This document shows positions 54,464 through 63,600 of a stretch of 64,000 bases of DNA, piece by piece. The notes below the pieces were generated by a model. It worked only from the letters and a program-made list of their open reading frames with translations, was not told the origin of the DNA and searched no databases. Within the stretch, counting starts at the first letter, position 1, and each line of letters starts with the position of its first letter. This DNA comes from JANWVO01 sp964458495 (GTDB taxonomy: Bacteria; Acidobacteriota; Terriglobia; Bryobacterales; Bryobacteraceae): contig CAYWJB010000004.1 of NCBI GenBank assembly GCA_964458495.1, positions 186,001-250,000 of the forward strand. The letters are read 5' to 3'. Made by a program: the position numbers and the translations under genes.

Positions 54464-55273
54464 CTAGTGGATGCCGGGTATGGGGAAACGGTATCGTCCG
54501 GCGAAGACTTCGCCGAACAGAGAGAGCAGACCGTCATGGATGCGCCCGTTGGAGACGGCGATGTGCGCGCCGCGGATGTCGGCAGGCTCGCCCTTCATGG
54601 TGGTGGTGCGCCCGCCGGCTTCGCGCACCAGCAGGAGTCCCGCCGCCATGTCCCAGGGGTTGAGCCCGAACTCCCAGAAGCCGTCGAGCCGCCCGCAGGC
54701 GACGTAGGCGAGATCGAGCGCCGCCGAGCCGCTGCGTCGAACGCCGTGCGAGGACATCGCCACCTGATGGAAAAAGTGCACGTTGACGTTTTCGTGACGC
54801 TTGCGCGAGGGGAAGCCGGTTGCGAGCAGCGCCTCCTCGAGCCTGTCGGTGGAGCTGACGCGGATCCGGCGTCCGTTGAGGAATGCGCCTCCTCCCAGCT
54901 CTGCTGTGAACATCTCCTGATGGAGCGGATCGTGGATGACGCCGGCGATCAATTCCCCGCGCCTCTCGAGCGCCAGGGTCACATTGAACGCCGGGTAGCC
55001 GTGGGCGAAATTCGTGGTCCCGTCCAGCGGATCGACATACCAGCAGAACTCGCCTGTCTTGTCGCGCAGTCCTCCCTCTTCTCCCAGCACGGAATGCGAG
55101 GGGAAATAGGCGTGGAGCCGCTCGACCACGAGGGATTCGCTGGCGCGGTCGGCTTCGGTCACCAGGTCGAACTCGCCCTTGAGGTCGAAGGAAATGCCGC
55201 GCTCGAAGTAGTGCGCCAGCAGCGCGCCCGCCTCGCGGGCGATGTCCACCGCGGTCTCCAGGAAGCTTGTCAT
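54464..55273 (-). CDS. suhB: Inositol monophosphatase family protein
   Basis: 269 aa. Metal-binding residues E65 (GEEGG), D81 and D84 (VDPLDGTTNF), and the C-terminal NPWDMAAG (about 207-214). Acts on inositol phosphate or similar; SuhB also acts in rRNA antitermination. Symbol assigned by family only. Located between the hfq-like and deoA genes. Confidence 0.9.
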   Translation of the reverse strand: MTSFLETAVDIAREAGALLAHYFERGISFDLKGEFDLVTEADRASESLVVERLHAYFPSHSVLGEEGGLRDKTGEFCWYVDPLDGTTNFAHGYPAFNVTLALERRGELIAGVIHDPLHQEMFTAELGGGAFLNGRRIRVSSTDRLEEALLATGFPSRKRHENVNVHFFHQVAMSSHGVRRSGSAALDLAYVACGRLDGFWEFGLNPWDMAAGLLLVREAGGRTTTMKGEPADIRGAHIAVSNGRIHDGLLSLFGEVFAGRYRFPIPGIH

Positions 55274-55303
55274 TTTGGGTCGGGAATAACCTGCATGGGC
55301 GGC

Positions 55304-55531
55304 TTATTCGCCCAGCTCGGCGATGTAACAGATGTCGTGCTTGAAGATGAAAAGATTGGGGGCGTCGGGCTCCCGCGTGAGGCGGATGAAGGACTGGTCC
55401 CAATACTCGATATAGCCGTCCAAAGTTTCGCCCGACATCAGGCAAACGCGCACAGGCGTCCTGGTGCTGGACAGCTTCCGCAGGTAGCGCGCTTCTTCAA
55501 ATGTCTGCGCCGGTGCTTTGGATTTTGCCAC
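55304..55531 (-). CDS. hfq: Hfq-like Sm-fold RNA chaperone
   Basis: 75 aa. Sm1-like stretch TPVRVCLMSGETLDGYIEYW (about 25-44) and Sm2-like IFKHDICYI (62-70) corresponding to the Hfq YKHAI motif (K64, H65). The rim arginines and N-terminal Q of E. coli Hfq are replaced (FEEARYLRKL at 11-20). The C-terminal tail is very short. Probably a hexameric RNA chaperone. Confidence 0.8.
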   Translation of the reverse strand: MAKSKAPAQTFEEARYLRKLSSTRTPVRVCLMSGETLDGYIEYWDQSFIRLTREPDAPNLFIFKHDICYIAELGE

Positions 55532-55555
55532 TGGGCGTTGCCCTCCCCGCTGCCC

Positions 55556-56455
55556 TTATGGTACCCCATCGGCGAAATAGCCCGTTCTGGCCGACACCGT
55601 GTAGCCGGGTCTGGCCACGGTGAGCCGCACGCGGTGGAAGCGCTCCTTCGACGGAGGGATGTTTTTCGGGTAGTAGCCGATCAGGTACTGCGTGCGCAGA
55701 TCTCCCAGAATCTCCGCGAACGCCGCATCCAGCGACTCGGGCGCCGCCGGATAAAACATCCTGCCGCCGGTGCCGGAAGAGAACTGGATCAGCGCATTTT
55801 CTCCGCGCAGATTGCGCCCCGCCTCGCCCTTCACGGGCACCAGCAGCAGCGCGTACAGCACGGCATCGGCGCGGTGCAGAGCTTCCAGCGCCTGTTCGAA
55901 GTTTGTCTTGCTGATGGTGTCGGCGCCGTCGGTCACCACAACGGCAACGCGCCGCCCCTCGCGTTCCGCCAGACGCTCAGCCCCGAGGTAGATGGCGTCA
56001 TAGAGCGCCGTGGCGCCTTCGCTTCGGAGCCTGCGCAGCGCCTGCTCCAGGCGGTCCAGCCGGCGAGTGAAGCCGGATTGCAGGACGACTTCGAAATTGA
56101 AAGAGATCAGCGCCGCCGCGTCGCGCGGATCGCCCTCCCGCACCAGCGCCTGGAAGAACCTCCGGATGGCGGTGAGCTCGTAGGCGCGCTCGCGCTGCGT
56201 GGACCGGCTGCGATCCACCAGAACCGCCACCGACAGCGGCTGCGCGGACTGCCGCTCAAACACGGCGATCTCCTGCTCCACGCCGTTGTCGGTGACGCGG
56301 AAGTCCTCCCGTGTCAAGTCCCCCGCCAGCGCTCCGCGCGCATCCCTGACAGTAGCCAGCACGCGCACCAGCTTCACGTCGACGCGGAATACAGGTTCCT
56401 GCGCGGCGGCGCCGGCCAGCGCCGCTACAGCCTGCCGGCGATCGAGGAGTCCCAC
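55556..56455 (-). CDS. VWA-domain protein of acidobacterial type
   Basis: 299 aa from GTG 56455 with GGAGG close upstream; signal-like start to about residue 19 (AALAGAAAQ). N-terminal region FRVDVKLVRVLATVRD...LTREDFRVTDNG is the mark of the VWFA-related acidobacterial family (TIGR03436). MIDAS D81-x-S83-x-S85 in LVDRSRST, with T (EGATALYDAIY) and D (VTDGAD). Role unknown, probably periplasmic metal-dependent adhesion. Overlaps the 3' end of the moaD-moaE gene by 31 nt. Confidence 0.88.
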   Translation of the reverse strand: MGLLDRRQAVAALAGAAAQEPVFRVDVKLVRVLATVRDARGALAGDLTREDFRVTDNGVEQEIAVFERQSAQPLSVAVLVDRSRSTQRERAYELTAIRRFFQALVREGDPRDAAALISFNFEVVLQSGFTRRLDRLEQALRRLRSEGATALYDAIYLGAERLAEREGRRVAVVVTDGADTISKTNFEQALEALHRADAVLYALLLVPVKGEAGRNLRGENALIQFSSGTGGRMFYPAAPESLDAAFAEILGDLRTQYLIGYYPKNIPPSKERFHRVRLTVARPGYTVSARTGYFADGVP

Positions 56456-57144
56456 TCTCCCTCCACCCACACCGCCCCGTCCTCGAAGTGCTCTTTCTTC
56501 CAGACCGGCACTTCCTTCTTCAGGCGGTTGATCGCTTCCATTGCGGCGTCGAACGCCGGCTGCCGGTGCGGCGCCGCCACGGCGATGACGACGCTCGCCT
56601 CTCCGATCTCCAGCCGCCCCAGGCGGTGCACGATGCCGATCCGCGACGCCGCATGGCGCGCGGCGATGTTGCGCCCCATCCCGGCCATCACCCGGATCGC
56701 CATCGCCTCGTAGCATTCGTATTCGAGGAACAGCGTCCGCCTGCCGCCGCTGTGGTCTCTGACGATTCCCTCGAAGACGACTACGGCTCCGTCCTGCGGC
56801 TGCGCAATGCGCGACCGCACCCATGCGGTATCAATCGGCTCTCGCGTAAGGGCGAAGAAATGCCCGCCGGCGTCTTCCTCCACCTGAATCCACGGCCCTT
56901 GCCCGCCGCTCACCGGAGGCAGCAGGGCCAGTTCATCGCCTTCGCGCAGCGCATCCGTGGGCAGCGCATAACGCTGATTGACGGCGATGACGGTGGAGCG
57001 CCTGTGCCGCTCCAGATCCGGCCACGCAGCCACGGCTGCCTCGAACGCCGCTGCCACAGTCGCGCCCCCGGGCAGTTCCAGGGCGGCCTCCGCCGTGCCG
57101 GCAGCGTCTTTCAACATTCCAAAAAACAGGACTCGAACCTTCAC
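56425..57144 (-). CDS. Molybdopterin synthase, MoaD-MoaE fusion (MoaX-like)
   Basis: 239 aa. Residues 1-81 are MoaD (ubiquitin-like, ending in PPVSGG, G80-G81); residues about 85-239 are MoaE with FALTREPID, FEGIVRDHSGGR, HRLGRLEIGEASV, HRQPAFDA and catalytic lysines in RLKKEVPVWKKEHF (K210, K216). MoaD must have its GlyGly end free for thiocarboxylation, so the fusion probably needs cleavage after residue 81, as reported for M. tuberculosis MoaX. No other moa/moe genes nearby. The molybdoenzyme at 19.9-21.9 kb is a possible client. Confidence 0.92.
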   Translation of the reverse strand: MKVRVLFFGMLKDAAGTAEAALELPGGATVAAAFEAAVAAWPDLERHRRSTVIAVNQRYALPTDALREGDELALLPPVSGGQGPWIQVEEDAGGHFFALTREPIDTAWVRSRIAQPQDGAVVVFEGIVRDHSGGRRTLFLEYECYEAMAIRVMAGMGRNIAARHAASRIGIVHRLGRLEIGEASVVIAVAAPHRQPAFDAAMEAINRLKKEVPVWKKEHFEDGAVWVEGEWDSSIAGRL

Positions 57145-57179
57145 CCTACGGCCATCGTAGCATTGCGCCTCCGCGTACC

Positions 57180-57605
57180 ATGAAAGAGATGAATCGCGCC
57201 CCGGCAGAGCGCTCCGAGGTCCGCTTCCGCGTGCGCTATGCGGAGACGGACCAGATGGGAGTGGTCTATCACGCGAATTATCTCGTCTGGATGGAGATGG
57301 CGCGCACGGAGCTGTGCCGCCTGCGCGGGGTCAGCTACCGCGAGATGGAGCAGCGCAGCGGGCTGCACCTGGTGGTGGCGGAGGTGCAGTGCCGCTATCT
57401 GCATCCGGCGCGGTATGACGACGAGATCGTGGCGTGCGCCTGGCTGGCGGGCGCCCATCCGCGCATGGTGTCGTTCGCATACGAGATCCGCCGGACCTCC
57501 GACGGCGCCCTGCTGGCCACCGGCGAGACGCGCCACCTGTTTGTCCGCGACGGTAAACCGGCGAAAATGCCCGGGGAATTCCGCCCGATTTTCGGCCTGG
57601 CATGA
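57180..57605 (+). CDS. YbgC/FadM-type acyl-CoA thioesterase
   Basis: 141 aa hotdog fold. Active motif RYAETDQMGVVYHANYLVW (19-37) with D24 and H31. Tol-Pal-associated YbgC or 4-hydroxybenzoyl-CoA type thioesterase. Start ATG 57180 or 57189. Coupled to the next gene by ATGA. Confidence 0.9.
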   Translation: MKEMNRAPAERSEVRFRVRYAETDQMGVVYHANYLVWMEMARTELCRLRGVSYREMEQRSGLHLVVAEVQCRYLHPARYDDEIVACAWLAGAHPRMVSFAYEIRRTSDGALLATGETRHLFVRDGKPAKMPGEFRPIFGLA

Positions 57606-58342
57606 TTTCGCGCCGGCACATTTTCGCCGCATTCGCCACGGCGGGTTCCCGCGGCGGCGCCGCAGTGGCGCTGCGGATCGAAGATGGGGCGCTGCTCCGC
57701 GTGGAGAACGAGCGGGCGGCCGCGGGCCGCGGGGCCGCTCCGGGCTCCGCCCTCAAGCCGTGGCTGCTGGAGGCGCTGCGGCCTTGGCGGCCGCGCGCCT
57801 GCACTGGCGAGTTGCGGATCGCAGACCACCGGCTGGATTGCATTCACGCGCCTGTGGCCGGCGCTCTGGACGCGGAAACGGCGCTGGCCGCCAGTTGCAA
57901 TCAGTGGTTCGCCGCTTCGGCGCTGGCCGCAGGACCGCGGCGGATCCTTCAGCGGCTTCAGGAAGGAGGCGCTCAAGCGCGGCTGGCGCAGACCCCGGAA
58001 GAACTGCAGTTGCAGGCATTGGGGCTGGAGGCGGTCCCGGTCACCGTGTTCGCGATGGCCCGCATTTACCGCAGACTCGCGCTCGAAGGCGGCCCGGTGG
58101 TGGCTGCGGGGCTGCGCCGCGCCGTGACCGAAGGCACGGCGCAGGCGGCGCAGGTCGACGGCATCGAGATCGCCGGCAAGACCGGCACCAGCCGCGATGG
58201 CGCATGGTTCGGCGGATTCGCGCCTGCAGGCAGGCCGGTGATTGCTCTGGCCGTGTTCCAACCCGGCGGCCGCGGGCCGCGCGATGCCGCGCCGGCGGCG
58301 GCGGAGCTGTTCCAGTGGGCAAGACGATCCGGCTTGCTCTGA
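57602..58342 (+). CDS. Minimal penicillin-binding transpeptidase domain
   Basis: 246 aa. All three serine acyltransferase motifs are in order: SxxK as S49-AL-K52, SxN as S98-C-N100, and KTG as K193-T-G195 (AGKTGTS). This is shorter than usual (no dimerisation domain or long loops), and the N-terminus RRHIFAAFATAG may be a Tat-like or membrane signal. It lies between a thioesterase and a SpoIID gene, in an overlapping run, so peptidoglycan work is likely. Possibly a D,D-carboxypeptidase or a sensor rather than a synthase. Confidence 0.78.
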   Translation: MISRRHIFAAFATAGSRGGAAVALRIEDGALLRVENERAAAGRGAAPGSALKPWLLEALRPWRPRACTGELRIADHRLDCIHAPVAGALDAETALAASCNQWFAASALAAGPRRILQRLQEGGAQARLAQTPEELQLQALGLEAVPVTVFAMARIYRRLALEGGPVVAAGLRRAVTEGTAQAAQVDGIEIAGKTGTSRDGAWFGGFAPAGRPVIALAVFQPGGRGPRDAAPAAAELFQWARRSGLL

Positions 58343-59661
58343 TCCTGGCCGCGCTGGCTGCCGGGGCCCGCGCGCAGACGATCCGGGTGCGCACGCCGGC
58401 GGGCGTCAGGACAATTTCCGTCGAGAGTTGTGTGGCTGCGGCTGTAACAGGCGAGATGGGCGGCGTCCCGGGAATCGAGGCTCTGAAGGCGATGGCCGTA
58501 ACGGCGCGCACGTATTTCCGAGTCCATGCGGGCCGGCACGGAAACGAAGGATTTGATTTTTGTTCGACGACGCATTGCCAGCGGCTGGATTTCTCCGTCC
58601 CTTCCTCCGCGGTCCGGCAGGCGGTGGCCGGGACCGAAGGGATTCTTTTGTGGTGGAAGGGTTCGCCGGCGCTGGTCTTCCACTCCGCCGACTGCGGGGG
58701 CCGGTCGGCCGGCGCGGGCGAAATCTGGCCCGGACTCGCACGACCGTACCTGGTTTCGCGGCCGGACCCCTGGTGCGTGCGTGCGCCTTCCGCGGCCTGG
58801 AGTGCCCGCGTGGAATGGCCGCGGCTGGAGAGGGCCCTCGGGCTTCCCGGGCTGCGTGCTCTGGACGTCACCCGCCGCACGGCCTCCGGACGTGTCCTGG
58901 AGTTGGGCTCCAGCCGCGGCCCGCTGGACGCGGAACATCTGCATCTGGCTGTGGGGCGGGCCCTGGGATGGAACCTGCTGCGGAGCCGCGTGTACGAAGT
59001 CGAATCTTCGGCGGAAGGCGCGGAATTTCGCGGCCGCGGCGCCGGGCACGGGGTCGGTTTGTGCCAAAAAGGCGCGATAGAAATGGCAAAAGCCGGCCTG
59101 GATTATCGTGAAATCCTCGCTCATTATTTCCCTGGCACGGCGGCCGGAATTTCGGCGCGCGGGCTGGGCTGGCGGAAGAACCGCGGCGAATCGGTGGACG
59201 TCTGGACCGTGAGCGGCGGTTCGCCGCTCACCCTGGCGGCAGCCGGCGCTGCATGGGCGGAGGCGCGCCGGCGGCTCGGCCTGGATGCCCGCTGCCGTCC
59301 GGCCGTTCGCGAGTACCCTTCCGTGGACCTCTTCCGGGACTCGACCGGCGCGAGTGGAGACTTCGCGGCCGTCACACGCGGATGCACGGTGCATGTGCAG
59401 GCGCCACAGCGCCTGGCAGGGCAGGGAAGGCTGCGGCAGGTGTTGCTGCACGAGATGATCCACGTGTTGGTGGAAGAGAACCGCTCCGCGCCGCTGCCGG
59501 AATGGTTTGAAGAGGGACTCGCCGAGCACTTTTCGGACGGCCGCGCCCGTCTCGCGGAACGGGCCCGCGTCGAGGCGCTGCTGCGCCGTTACGGGCGCGA
59601 GTCAGTCCTGCGCTTCCTGAAGACCGGACTCCCCCAGCAGGCGCTCGTAGATCCGGAATGA
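58315..59661 (+). CDS. SpoIID/LytB domain fused to a gluzincin-type metallopeptidase domain
   Basis: 448 aa from GTG 58315 (GGAG about 8 nt upstream), with signal peptide to about residue 20. Residues 20-285 are SpoIID: GEMGG (E47, catalytic Glu), EALKAMAVTARTY (55-67), FCSTTHCQ (82-89), HSADCGG and RGAGHGVGLCQKGA (241-254). SpoIID is a lytic transglycosylase acting on denuded glycan. Residues about 300-448 are a peptidase-MA-like domain: H379-EMI-H383 and E400. This pairing is unusual. It overlaps the PBP gene by 28 nt and converges on the macro-domain gene. Confidence 0.85.
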   Translation: MGKTIRLALILAALAAGARAQTIRVRTPAGVRTISVESCVAAAVTGEMGGVPGIEALKAMAVTARTYFRVHAGRHGNEGFDFCSTTHCQRLDFSVPSSAVRQAVAGTEGILLWWKGSPALVFHSADCGGRSAGAGEIWPGLARPYLVSRPDPWCVRAPSAAWSARVEWPRLERALGLPGLRALDVTRRTASGRVLELGSSRGPLDAEHLHLAVGRALGWNLLRSRVYEVESSAEGAEFRGRGAGHGVGLCQKGAIEMAKAGLDYREILAHYFPGTAAGISARGLGWRKNRGESVDVWTVSGGSPLTLAAAGAAWAEARRRLGLDARCRPAVREYPSVDLFRDSTGASGDFAAVTRGCTVHVQAPQRLAGQGRLRQVLLHEMIHVLVEENRSAPLPEWFEEGLAEHFSDGRARLAERARVEALLRRYGRESVLRFLKTGLPQQALVDPE

Positions 59662-60177
59662 CGGTTCTCCGAACTGCACGAAGATGACCTCGCGCAGGTT
59701 CGATGCGCGGTTTTCCAGATAGGAGCGCACTTCTGCGGTGGCGATCCGCGCGGCCTCGTCCGCCGGATAGCCGTAGACGCCGGTGCTGATCGCAGGAAAA
59801 CTGAGGCTGCCGCACGCGCGCTCTTCCGCCATCTCCAGGCACGTCCGGTAACAGGAGGCGAGCGCCTCGGGCTCGCCGTGCCGCCCGTCGCGGTAAACAG
59901 GGCCCACGGCGTGGAAGACGTATTTCGCCGGCAGCCGGCCCGCGCCGGTAGCCACCGCGTGGCCCGCCGGAACACGCCCCACGCGCGGCCGGATCTCGTC
60001 GAGCTCGCGCATGATGTCCGGCCCGCCGGCGCGGTGGATGGCCCCGTCGACGCCGCCTCCGCCCGCCAGAGCCGAGTTCGCCGCATTGGCGATGGCATCA
60101 GCGGCGACGCGCGTAATGTCGCCTTCGATCAGGCGCAAGGTCCGGCCGTTCGGCAACCGGTAGCGTCTCTCCATCAT
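59602..60177 (-). CDS. Macro-domain ADP-ribose hydrolase
   Basis: 191 aa. Macro-domain signature EGDIT (18-22), ANAANSALAGGGGVDGAIHRAGG (from about 30), HAVGPVYRDG, and FPAISTGVYGYP. Close to MacroD/YmdB O-acetyl-ADP-ribose deacetylases. Start ATG 60177 or 60174. Its tail overlaps the 3' end of the SpoIID fusion by 60 nt. It follows the small membrane gene, overlapping by 4 nt. Confidence 0.9.
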   Translation of the reverse strand: MMERRYRLPNGRTLRLIEGDITRVAADAIANAANSALAGGGGVDGAIHRAGGPDIMRELDEIRPRVGRVPAGHAVATGAGRLPAKYVFHAVGPVYRDGRHGEPEALASCYRTCLEMAEERACGSLSFPAISTGVYGYPADEAARIATAEVRSYLENRASNLREVIFVQFGEPSFRIYERLLGESGLQEAQD

Positions 60178-60632
60178 GGCCGCTCCTTCGAAAGCACGCC
60201 AAGGCAGGCCAGCAGCCAGCAGATGCCCGCGGTGAACAGCGCCCAGGCGGCGGCTGCGCGGAGGCCGGCGCTCCACGCCTGGCCGGCCAGAGTCTCGAAG
60301 CGCGGCACCCATGTGACCAGGGACGCAGGCGCCCACAGTGCGGCCGCGCCAAAGATGGCCAGCGCGCCCCAGAACTCGGCCCGCTGCGCGGCGCGGAACA
60401 GGCGGATGCCCTCCGGGGCGAACCGGCGGTGCGCGTAAGTGAGCGCCCAGGCGGCCGCCGCCGCCGATCCCATCAGGTAGGCGATGTTCAGAACGAGGTG
60501 CCAGCTCCGCTCGAGCGGCGTCCACAGCCAAGCGGCCGCCAGACCGGCGGCGGCGGCCAGAATCACGGAGGCCCACAGCCATCGCGGCCACAGGCTCAGC
60601 AAAACGCGCAGTGCTTCCTTCCATGCCGTCAC
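60174..60632 (-). CDS. Small membrane protein, function unknown
   Basis: 152 aa from GTG 60632, which overlaps the stop of the macroglobulin gene (GTGA); an upstream ATG at 60665 is less likely. About four hydrophobic segments (near 18-38, 48-68, 85-105, 118-140). Unknown family. Coupled between the macroglobulin and macro-domain genes. Confidence 0.65.
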   Translation of the reverse strand: MTAWKEALRVLLSLWPRWLWASVILAAAAGLAAAWLWTPLERSWHLVLNIAYLMGSAAAAAWALTYAHRRFAPEGIRLFRAAQRAEFWGALAIFGAAALWAPASLVTWVPRFETLAGQAWSAGLRAAAAWALFTAGICWLLACLGVLSKERP

Positions 60633-63600
60633 GGCAGCACCTCCCAAACGGCGTCCTCTGTCCATGCTTTCACACCGGGCTCATACATCGGCTCCACGCG
60701 CGCCGGCCCGGCGCGGAAGCGACCGGCGTTCGTAAACCGGAACAGATACACGGCCTCGAAGCCCTCCCTGAGGATGGACCACGGAAACCAAGACACGCGG
60801 TCGTCCCGCATCTCGCGCCGGTTGAGCCACCAGTTCCACCACACAGGCGTTCCCTGCAGCGGAAAAACGCGGTCGCGCGCGACCGCCTCTGCGCCCGCCG
60901 GCAGCGGATCCTCCACCACAAAGGCGTTCAAGCGCCCGGCGCGGGGCACAGTGATGCGCACGGCCACCACGTCTCCCCTCCGCGCCGTTCCGCCCCAGGG
61001 TTCGAGTGCATATGTCATGCGTCCGCCGGAACTCTGCGGTCGAAGCCGGTAATAGCGCCGTTCGATGCCCAGCGAACTGCCCTCCGGCAGGCTCCGCGCC
61101 CCGCTGCCCGCCGCCAGCCGCCACCGCCACTCCGCTGAAGCATACAGGCGCCCGCGCCCTTCCACTTCCACGCGTACTTCGCTGCGGTCGCCTGCGACGG
61201 GCGCCTCCAGCCTGACGGGTTTCGCCGACACCGCGTCGGCGGCGGTGAAGCGGCGCCGCAGCACCTCGCGGCCGCCGGCGAAGACACGCGCGGTGAAGTC
61301 CGGCTGCAGCTCGCCGCTTCGTTCGAGCAACGGGATCAGCCCGTAGATCACGAACGCCGTGCGCTTGGTCGATTTCCAGTAGTAGCCGCGGTCCCGGTTC
61401 CGCATCAGCCACTCCGCCGCCCGGTCCAGCAGCGGGCTGCCGGGCGCTTCCGATGCCAGGAACCGCAGAGCCATCGCTGTGGCCTCGAACGAGTGCTCCT
61501 GATCGTGCAGAAACATGGGATCCACACGGCTCTCCCAAAACGTTTCCTGCCCGTCCTGTTTCGCGATCCGCGCGAGCAGGAGTGCCGCCTCGCCGCGGCG
61601 CTCGTCGCCTGTGCGCTGCATCATCAGGCCCAGCGACGCCAGGCCGAACGCGGACATCTCCTCGCGGCGGCGCCAGGCGCGCTCCACCAAACGGGCGTCC
61701 GGCTTGCCGTGCATGGAGAGCGAAAGCAACGCGTAGGCCATCAGATCCGCGTTGGGACCGCTCTCCAGTTGCGACGCCAGCCACGAGGCGGCGCGGTGGC
61801 GCCGCCACTCCGGAACCGGATAGCCGTTCTCCCGCGTGTGTCCGAGCCCCAATACGACATAGGACGTCAGGAAAAGGCTGCCGCCGTCGGCGCGCCACCA
61901 GCCCCAGCTGCCGTCTTCGTTCTGGTAGCCGTAGAGCTTCTCCAGCCCGGCGCGGATGTTGCGGCCGAGCTGTGCCCGGTCTGTCTCCGCCTCCAACTTC
62001 AGCTTCCTGATGGCTTCCGCCACCACCAGGTTCGGCAGCAGGCTCGACATCACCTGCTCGGTGCAGCCGTAGGGGTACTCCAGCAGGTATTCCAGAGCGG
62101 CGAACACCGCGCCCGCCAGAGAGGGCGCCAGCCGCACTTCGACCGATCTTCCCGAGGGGTTTGCCCCGGACGGAAACTCGTGCACCAGGATCTGTGAGGA
62201 CGTTCCCTCCAGCCTCGCTTGCGCCGCCGCCTCCATGGGGACTCCGAACGGCTGCACGGGCACTGTGAGTTCCAGGGCGTCTCCGCCGTCGGCGCCAGCC
62301 ACCGATGCCGTCAAAGTCGCCCTGCCGGGGTGGTCTGCACGCAAGCGGTAGTCGACTTTGCCCTCAGATTGCGGCGGCAGCTCGAGCTCCTGTTCCTGCC
62401 CCTCCAGGACCGTGAGCCCCTCCACCCGCAAACCGGCGCGCGCCCGCAGCGTTCTGTTCGTGTAGTTGCGCGCCAGCACGGGCACCACCGTTTCGTCGCC
62501 TTCGGTGAAGAACCGTGGCGCCGCCAAGGAAACGACGATATCCTTGCGCACCAGCACGCGCTCCACCGCGCCGCCCACGCGCGTGTCTTCCGTGACTCCG
62601 CGCGCTGTGGCTCGCCAGGTGGTGAGCGAATCGGGAAAGGCAAATCGCACGTCGGCCTCGCCCCGGGCATTGGTCTCGAGGTCCGCCACCCAGAACGCCG
62701 TGTCGGGGAAATCCTTGCGGACTTTCGGCGCGGCAATCTGCTCCCGCTTCAGTTGCGCGCGAAACGGCCCGCCGGGCCGGCGGGCCAGTTCAATCCGGCG
62801 CGTGCCCGCCTCGCCCCAGAAGTAAAAGGACTGGCTCGACGTTGTTTCCACCCGGTTCCACCGCCTGCCGTAGAACACCTTTACCAGGTCCGGCTGCTGC
62901 TCGCGCTGGATGGCGTAGATGGCTTCGTCCACCACCCCGAGAGCGAATTCCGCCCGGACGGGACGGCCCTCGCGGTCCTTGGCCGTCAGCCGGAAAGAAG
63001 CAGGTTCTCCGGGCTGGAATTCCGCTTTGGATGGAGTCAATTCGACGAGAATTTGATGCTGGACCGGCGGGACTTTCATCGTGGCTGCGCCTTCATACAG
63101 GCGGTCGGACTGGACAAAAACAGCCTTGACAAAAACATTGGGAGCGAACTCCGCCTGGACCGGAATTTCCACAGTGGCGGCGCCGCCGTCGATGCGAATG
63201 AACCGCGACCACAGCAGGGCCGGACCCTCCACGGTCAGCCAGACATCGGCGGACGGGACGCCCGTGATCACCGTGGCTCTGGCCGTCTCCCCGGCCGGAT
63301 AGGAGCTCTTGTCCAGGGTCACCCGGACCTTCTCCGGAGGCTGCCAGCCCGTCATGTCGCCGGAGACCCACAACCAGCGGTCTTCCCGCACCGGCCCTGC
63401 CGGACCCTGAGCCACGGCCCGGACGATCCAGTATCCTGACTGGCCGGCAGGGAATTCGACCACAGCCGCGCCGTCCGCCCCGGTCACCCCGGTTCGGACC
63501 AGAACCGGCTCCCCGGCGGGCTTGCCCTGCCGCGCCTGGAGCACCTCCACGCGGAAGGCGACGCCGGGAACCGGCTGGCGGTCGAAATCCAGAGCCGATA

